44,698 bases of DNA from Candidatus Mediterraneibacter excrementavium (lineage in GTDB: Bacteria; Bacillota; Clostridia; Lachnospirales; Lachnospiraceae), in the NCBI GenBank assembly GCA_019120275.1, contig DWVL01000093.1, forward strand, positions 1 through 44,698. The letters are read 5' to 3'. Below the pieces are notes generated by a model. It saw only the letters and a program-made list of their open reading frames with translations. It ran no database searches and was not told the DNA's origin. A program made the position numbers and the translations under genes. This document shows, one piece after another, positions 41,535 through 44,698 of the stretch (positions are counted from its first letter, which is position 1; each line of letters opens with the position of its first letter).

Positions 41535-42971
41535 CTACAATGTATCTTTATTAATACCAACAACCAGTTTCGCCGCCCCGCCGGATTTTGTTATATCCGC
41601 CATACTGATCCCAAGCTCACGCGCCAGGATTTCCATCGTCCTCGGAGAACAAAAACCGGACTGGCACCGCCCCATCCCGGCCCGTGTCCTGCGCTTTACG
41701 CCGTCCAGAGATTTCGCCCCCAGCGGACGGCGGATCGCATCGATGATTTCGCCTTCCGTGACCATCTCACACCGGCAGATGATATTACCGTATGCAGGTT
41801 CTCTCCGGATCAGTTCGGCGCGCTCTTCTTTCGTCAGTGTAGCCGGATCAAGGATTCCTTTTCGTTCTGCAATGAAATCGTCTTTCTCCTCAAGATGCAG
41901 CTTCTCCCGCAGGATCCCTGCAGCCATTTTGCCGATCGCCGGAGCGCTTGTAAGCCCCGGTGATTCAATCCCTGCGCAGTCGATAAACCCTTGTGCATCC
42001 TCCGGTTCGCCTATAATAAATTCATCTCCATCCTCATGGGCGCGAAGTCCTGCAAATGATGTGATCACCTGACGCATGGGAAGATCCCTCACGCTCTGCC
42101 CGGCTTTGCTTATAACTCCATCGAGTCCGGCGGCTGTCGTATTGGTCCCTTCCTTATCCTCAACATCGATCGCCGTCGGTCCGACCAGCAGATTTCCGTG
42201 TACGGTCGGTGTGACCAGCACGCCTTTGCCATATTTTGTCGGAAGTGTAAATATCGTCCGCCCCACATGGCTGCCGGCGTTTTTATCGAGGAGACAGTAG
42301 TCCCCTCTCCGTGGCGTAATGTGGATCTTTTTCCCGCTGACCATATTGTGGAATTTATCCGCATAAACCCCCGCTGCATTTACGATATATCTGGCCTGAA
42401 ATGTCCCGTTATCTGTATGTATCTCATATCCTTTTTCAATCCTCACGATCTCCTGCACTTCTGTATCAAATCTGAAGTCAATCCCGTTCATGTATGCGTT
42501 CTCCGCCAGCGCAATATTCAGGCTGAAAGGGCATACGATCCCGGCTGTCGGTGCATACAAAGCCGCATATACATCCTCCGCAACATTCGGCTCCATTTCC
42601 AGCATTTCTTCCCTGTCCAGTATCTTCAGATCCGGCACTCCGTTTTTTATCCCTTTATCATACAGTCTCCGAAGGGCCGGCATCCCCTCTTCATCTCTGC
42701 AGATAACGAGTGAACCGTTCCGTTTAAACGGAAAATCAAGCTCTTCTGAAAGCCGCTCCATCAGCTTATTGCCCTGTACGTTCAGCCGGGTTTTAAGCGT
42801 CCCCGGCTCCGCATCATATCCTGCGTGAACAATTCCGCTGTTGGCTTTGGACGTCCCGCAGCAGACGTCCTCCTCTTTTTCCAGGACACAGGCATTCACC
42901 CTGTATCTGGAAAGTTCCCGCGCTACAGCTGCACCGCACACACCGGCCCCGATTATGATCACATCATACAT
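41535..42971 (-). CDS. glpA: Glycerol-3-phosphate dehydrogenase-type flavoprotein with C-terminal BFD domain
   Basis: 478 aa. A DAO-type FAD domain opens with IIGAGVCGAAVARELSRY (about 6-23) and contains TSKANSGIVHAGYD (about 40-53). The C-terminal ~80 residues are a BFD-like [2Fe-2S] domain with CRCE (about 397-400) and CQSGFC (about 432-437). This is the anaerobic GlpA layout; with GlpP just upstream the substrate is most likely sn-glycerol-3-phosphate, although related enzymes use 2-hydroxyglutarate. It lies 3 bp after glpP. Confidence 0.85.
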   Translation of the reverse strand: MYDVIIIGAGVCGAAVARELSRYRVNACVLEKEEDVCCGTSKANSGIVHAGYDAEPGTLKTRLNVQGNKLMERLSEELDFPFKRNGSLVICRDEEGMPALRRLYDKGIKNGVPDLKILDREEMLEMEPNVAEDVYAALYAPTAGIVCPFSLNIALAENAYMNGIDFRFDTEVQEIVRIEKGYEIHTDNGTFQARYIVNAAGVYADKFHNMVSGKKIHITPRRGDYCLLDKNAGSHVGRTIFTLPTKYGKGVLVTPTVHGNLLVGPTAIDVEDKEGTNTTAAGLDGVISKAGQSVRDLPMRQVITSFAGLRAHEDGDEFIIGEPEDAQGFIDCAGIESPGLTSAPAIGKMAAGILREKLHLEEKDDFIAERKGILDPATLTKEERAELIRREPAYGNIICRCEMVTEGEIIDAIRRPLGAKSLDGVKRRTRAGMGRCQSGFCSPRTMEILARELGISMADITKSGGAAKLVVGINKDTL

Positions 42972-42974
42972 ATC

Positions 42975-43544
42975 CTATAACATCCATACATTCCGATTCG
43001 TAGAAGACACGCAGACTGCCCCGGCCGCCAAAGCAGCCATCACCGATTTTTTATCTGATATCAGTCCGCCCGCAATAATCGGCGTTTTAAAGTTCTGACA
43101 GATTTCACGTATCACGTCCGGCATCAATCCGGGAAGCACTTCGATCATATCCGGCCGGACTCCGGACTGCTGGGACCGGATGTTTTCCAGCGCCATGGAA
43201 TCGATCAGGAAATACCGCAGCACCGTAAACATTCCCAACTCCCTGGCATGTCTGACCAGAGCCGGCTTGGTCGTTATGATCCCGTCCGCCTGGGTATTTT
43301 CCCTGATAAAGTCAACGGCAATCTCCCGGGTCCCCAGTCCGTTGATCAGATCAATATGTACGACCGCCATTTTCCCCGCTTCTTTCACTTTCGCCGTAAT
43401 ATCCGGTATGCTGCATATATCCCCGAACAAAATAAATACCACTCTGATATCCTCAAGTCCGGCGCACTCGTTGAGCCCGTCCATATCCTTGACTGCGGCG
43501 ATCACCGGATTGCTTTCAAACATATCATACAGTCTCTGGTCCAT
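42975..43544 (-). CDS. glpP: Glycerol-3-phosphate-responsive antiterminator GlpP
   Basis: 189 aa TIM-barrel RNA-binding regulator that, with glycerol-3-phosphate, lets RNA polymerase read through leader terminators of glp operons. Recognised segments: NPVIAAVKDMDGL near the start, VHIDLINGLG (about 58-67), ADGIITTKPALVRHARELG and EVLPGLMPDVIREI (about 133-146). An AAAGGGG site precedes the ATG. It is first in the operon, behind a leader terminator that is its likely own target. Confidence 0.93.
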   Translation of the reverse strand: MDQRLYDMFESNPVIAAVKDMDGLNECAGLEDIRVVFILFGDICSIPDITAKVKEAGKMAVVHIDLINGLGTREIAVDFIRENTQADGIITTKPALVRHARELGMFTVLRYFLIDSMALENIRSQQSGVRPDMIEVLPGLMPDVIREICQNFKTPIIAGGLISDKKSVMAALAAGAVCVSSTNRNVWML

Positions 43545-43568
43545 CGTTATCCCCTTTCATGCTAAATG

Positions 43569-43618
43569 AAAAAAGGAGAGCAAAACAAAACAACATCTCT
43601 GTTGTCCAGTTGCTCTCC
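43569..43618 (-). terminator. Leader terminator, probable GlpP antitermination target
   Basis: On the minus strand GGAGAGCAA (43618-43610) pairs with TTGCTCTCC (43583-43575), with further pairing inside (ACAAC/GTTGT), followed by six T (43574-43569). It lies between the promoter (43649-43677) and the glpP start, so transcription should stop here unless GlpP acts. Confidence 0.8.
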
Positions 43619-43648
43619 CGTCTCAGCCATAATTATTTAACTAGGTAA

Positions 43649-43677
43649 AGTTTAGCACAGGCAAATACATTTTACAA
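43649..43677 (-). promoter_or_regulatory. Promoter of the glp operon
   Basis: On the minus strand TTGTAA (43677-43672), a 17-bp spacer and TAAACT (43654-43649), about 30 bp upstream of the leader terminator stem. Confidence 0.6.
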
Positions 43678-43680
43678 GGC

Positions 43681-43719
43681 AAAAAATAAAAGCCTGCAGG
43701 ATAACTCTGCAAGCTTTTG
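43681..43719 (-). terminator. Terminator of the tRNA-Asn remnant
   Basis: On the minus strand AAAAGC and GCTTTT arms with inner GCAG/CTGC, then ATTTTTT. It follows the 3' end of the tRNA-Asn sequence. Confidence 0.7.
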
Positions 43720-43721
43720 CG

Positions 43722-43783
43722 CTCCCCCTGTTGGACTTGAACCAACGACACTTCGGTTAACAGCCGAATGCTCTAGCACTGAC
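43722..43783 (-). pseudogene. tRNA-Asn (GTT) lacking its 5' end, at an element junction
   Basis: From the D-loop on, the minus strand is a normal tRNA-Asn: TAGAGC, anticodon stem TTCGG/CCGAA with loop CTGTTAA (GTT), T-arm GTTGG/CCAAC and acceptor 3' half AGGGGGA with discriminator G. The 5' acceptor strand (expected TCCCCCT) and the first D-stem bases are absent; unrelated sequence begins at about 43783. The tRNA's own terminator is intact. The serine recombinase gene starts its 3' end 57 bp further on, so the gene was probably split by integration. Confidence 0.75.
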
Positions 43784-43840
43784 CCGAATAACACCGAAAA
43801 AGCATTTTTACAGTCGATAGAGTCTATACCAAAAGTGCCT

Positions 43841-44698
43841 CTAAACCGCGCATTTTAGCGGTTTCTCGCAATTCTGCCAATCTTCACAGAACTGTTCGTA
43901 ACTTACATTTACTTTGATATTTAGTGCATAACCTTTACCCAATTCTATCCTGTCAAACAGTTGACACGCAATCATTTTTTTCTGATCAAGGCTTGCAGCG
44001 TCAAATTCTTCTGCCCAGCTTTTAAATTTTTTATATGCAGGCATAACAGATTTTATCAGTTCTTCCTGATGTGAAAATTGTTCATCCATCTTTGCAAGTT
44101 TCTCTTCATCCTCTGCAATCCTGTTTTTTACAACTTTAATTGCATCCTGAAGATCAGCCGGAGTATATATGCTGTCTCCCAGCAGTGTTTTTCCAATCTC
44201 AAGCTGAAGAATTTCTAACTGGCGTTTATTCTTCTCTATATTATATGAAGCTTTCTTTGCCGTCGCTCGGTATGCTCGTTTCTTCTTCTGCATGATCTCT
44301 TTGAACTTTTCTTCTTCCGGCGCCCCTTTCATATTAGCGAATATCTGGTGCATGATCTCTATTACCACTTCATCAACGCGTGAGGCTTGATAGTTTGTCT
44401 GACCGTCGCAGTCACACAGTTTATTGGTCTTATGGTAACAGCGGTATTTCACATCATCACGCAAATATTCAGATCCATCTTTTCTTATATAATGATCCCT
44501 ATGGTGTGTCGTAATCATCCGCCCGCCACAATGAGCACAAAAGATATTACCGGATAATAATGCCTTTCCTTTCGTTGTCCTGGCAATGCGACGTTTATCT
44601 TCATCTTTCTTTGATCTCTGCTCCAGTATCTCATCGATCCGGGCACTCTCTTCATCAGAAATAATCTTTAATTTCTGCAATTCTTCCGAGGTCTCGCC
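43841..44698 (-). CDS. Large serine recombinase, C-terminal part (runs off the window)
   Basis: At least 285 codons; the frame is open to the window edge without a real start, so the catalytic N-terminal resolvase domain lies outside. Seen here: the end of the recombinase domain, a zinc beta-ribbon (FCAHCGGRM and the later YRCYHKTNKLCDC), a long coiled coil (KKRAYRATAKKASYNIEKNKRQLEILQLEIGK to EDEEKLAKMDEQFSHQEEL) and a C-terminal IELGKGYALNIKVNVSYEQF region. This is the layout of large serine integrases of clostridial conjugative elements and phages. Its position beside a broken tRNA-Asn marks one end of such an element. Confidence 0.9.
   Translation of the reverse strand, partial: GETSEELQKLKIISDEESARIDEILEQRSKKDEDKRRIARTTKGKALLSGNIFCAHCGGRMITTHHRDHYIRKDGSEYLRDDVKYRCYHKTNKLCDCDGQTNYQASRVDEVVIEIMHQIFANMKGAPEEEKFKEIMQKKKRAYRATAKKASYNIEKNKRQLEILQLEIGKTLLGDSIYTPADLQDAIKVVKNRIAEDEEKLAKMDEQFSHQEELIKSVMPAYKKFKSWAEEFDAASLDQKKMIACQLFDRIELGKGYALNIKVNVSYEQFCEDWQNCEKPLKCAV

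Overview
The window reads as chromosomal DNA of an anaerobic gut-type Firmicute, most likely a Lachnospiraceae member. Support for this comes from a complete type II fatty-acid cluster with FabK as enoyl reductase and a fused AccD-AccA protein, a PPi-type phosphofructokinase, a SigI/RsgI pair, a clostridial-style glycerol-3-phosphate operon with GlpP, strong AGGAGG ribosome sites, and closely packed genes. The assignment is by gene content only; no 16S rRNA gene is present.

Layout. 1-7300: a membrane pseudokinase, UDP-galactopyranose mutase, PPi-phosphofructokinase, dihydroorotase, and a PadR regulator with a HAAS-SEDS (FtsW/RodA-like) fusion. 7470-9350: tRNA-Leu(CAG), tRNA-Val(CAC), a TetR regulator and a DegV protein. 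9350-15160: a divergent locus with sigI-rsgI on the minus strand and, on the plus strand, an RsgI-domain lipoprotein, a VTC-type polyphosphate-polymerase domain protein, DUF4956 and a CotH-family kinase. 15140-21140: a zinc-ribbon membrane protein and a selenium block (yedF, selD, lysR, aminotransferase V/Sec lyase-like, yedE, tusA, DUF3343). 21300-24800: an rRNA-type methyltransferase, a CmpB-type membrane protein, a sirtuin, an HD phosphohydrolase and a histone-H1-like Ala/Lys protein. 24950-35900: the fatty-acid synthesis operon (fabH-acpP-fabK-fabD-fabG-fabF-accB-fabZ-accC-accDA-NPD-fabT) under a promoter overlapped by a FabT-like palindrome. 35930-39240: a split chromate transporter, a HAD hydrolase, a BFD-like ferredoxin and a DUF5684-like membrane protein with acidic Tyr/Asp repeats. 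39350-39850: a four-tRNA cluster (Glu-Ile2-Asp-Leu). 39886-43680: the glpP/glpA-type operon behind a leader terminator. 43700-44698: a tRNA-Asn gene lacking its 5' end, next to the C-terminal part of a large serine recombinase, so this is the edge of an integrated element.

The most interesting locus is 9350-15160. The start regions of sigI and of the divergent lipoprotein gene carry the same two blocks (CGACCCCG and TTCCGTAT) with the same 15-nt spacer, pointing outward. This suggests that SigI drives both its own operon and a surface-modification operon. The lipoprotein carries the RsgI juxtamembrane domain, including the Asn-Pro pair, but lacks the anti-sigma domain. Both RsgI and the lipoprotein end in repetitive Asp/Tyr/Ser/Gly-rich tails, encoded near a CotH kinase and a VTC-type polymerase. 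The individual families are known. Their combination as one SigI-controlled unit is my inference from the sequence.
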